From assembly GCA_021780975.1 (NCBI GenBank), contig JAJXXS010000251.1:1-6079 (forward strand): a stretch of DNA of 6,079 nucleotides, read 5' to 3'. Shown piece after piece: positions 5,915 to 6,079 of this stretch (its first letter is position 1; the number at the start of each line of letters is the position of its first letter). Under the pieces are notes generated by a model. It did no database searches. It was not told the DNA's origin and was given only the letters and a program-made list of their open reading frames with translations. Source of the DNA: Pseudomonadota bacterium (GTDB taxonomy: Bacteria > Pseudomonadota > Gammaproteobacteria > Burkholderiales > Thiobacillaceae). The position numbers were made by a program, and so were the translations under genes.

Positions 5915-6079
5915 TGGTGACCACTCCCCAGATGACGCACTCCATGCCGTCCTTCATCTCAATCGGCTCATAGGCCGGGTTCTCGGCCATGAGCCAAGCG
6001 CGCCCGCCCGATTTCTTCAGGCGCTTGACCGTCAGTTCCCCGTTCACCGCGGCGATGACGATGCGCCCGCTGACGGGGC
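5895..6079 (-). CDS. umuD: UmuD/LexA-family autoprotease, C-terminal part (partial)
   Basis: The right window edge cuts the gene, leaving the last 61 full codons and the stop. UmuD cleaves itself on a RecA filament and then, as UmuD', joins UmuC to form pol V. The visible part is the C-terminal catalytic core: GRIVIAAVNGELTVKRL carries the presumed catalytic-dyad lysine (codon at 6024-6026). The S24-peptidase-like ending AENPAYEPIE...IWGVVTNAIHAF follows. The catalytic serine, the cleavage site and any LexA box lie beyond the window. The TGA (5895-5897) lies 17 bases into umuC, an overlap that implies translational coupling. Plasmid and element versions are called mucA, rumA or impA; which lineage this is cannot be told from the fragment. 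Confidence 0.93.
   Translation of the reverse strand, partial: PVSGRIVIAAVNGELTVKRLKKSGGRAWLMAENPAYEPIEMKDGMECVIWGVVTNAIHAF

Overview
The window looks like an accessory region (integrative element, genomic island or plasmid) of a GC-rich proteobacterium, probably a beta- or gammaproteobacterium. The basis is the high GC content, dense translationally coupled genes with good Shine-Dalgarno sites, Tn21-type transposon ends and an element-style umuDC pair. No tRNA, rRNA, CRISPR array, integrase, transposase or replication gene is visible, so the host and the type of element cannot be fixed.

Left part (1-1955, + strand): the last 33 codons of an unrecognised gene, then a 483-residue DNA methyltransferase whose ribosome site lies in the end of that gene. 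Straight after the methyltransferase stop, in another frame, is a headless fragment of a 5'(3')-deoxyribonucleotidase. It lacks the catalytic DxDGV segment and appears shortened at two more places.

Middle (1967-3481, + strand): a complete globin-coupled diguanylate cyclase (haem globin, GAF, GGDEF with an intact inhibitory site). It starts beside the end of the nucleotidase remnant, and its globin domain points to O2 or redox-gated c-di-GMP synthesis.

Right-middle (3561-4602): the most interesting structure. Two perfect, oppositely oriented 38-bp Tn3/Tn21-type terminal repeats enclose only a toxin-antitoxin operon: a DUF1778 ribbon-helix-helix antitoxin and a GNAT (TacT-type) acetyltransferase toxin. 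The operon has its own promoter, operator and probable terminator. There is no transposase or resolvase, so this is a 1016-bp non-autonomous element whose sole cargo is an addiction module. The perfect inverted repeat runs 13 bp beyond each transposon end (51 bp in all), and no direct 5-bp target duplication is present. Between the cyclase and this structure (3482-3560) I see no gene.

Right end (4631-6079, - strand): umuDC for error-prone DNA polymerase V. UmuC is complete and its stop lies 41 bp from the transposon end. UmuD is cut by the window edge but shows the catalytic lysine region. The pair runs convergently toward the toxin gene.

The genes form a mosaic rather than one pathway. DNA modification, a decayed nucleotide enzyme, c-di-GMP signalling, an addiction module and mutagenic repair are all typical cargo that helps mobile DNA persist under stress.
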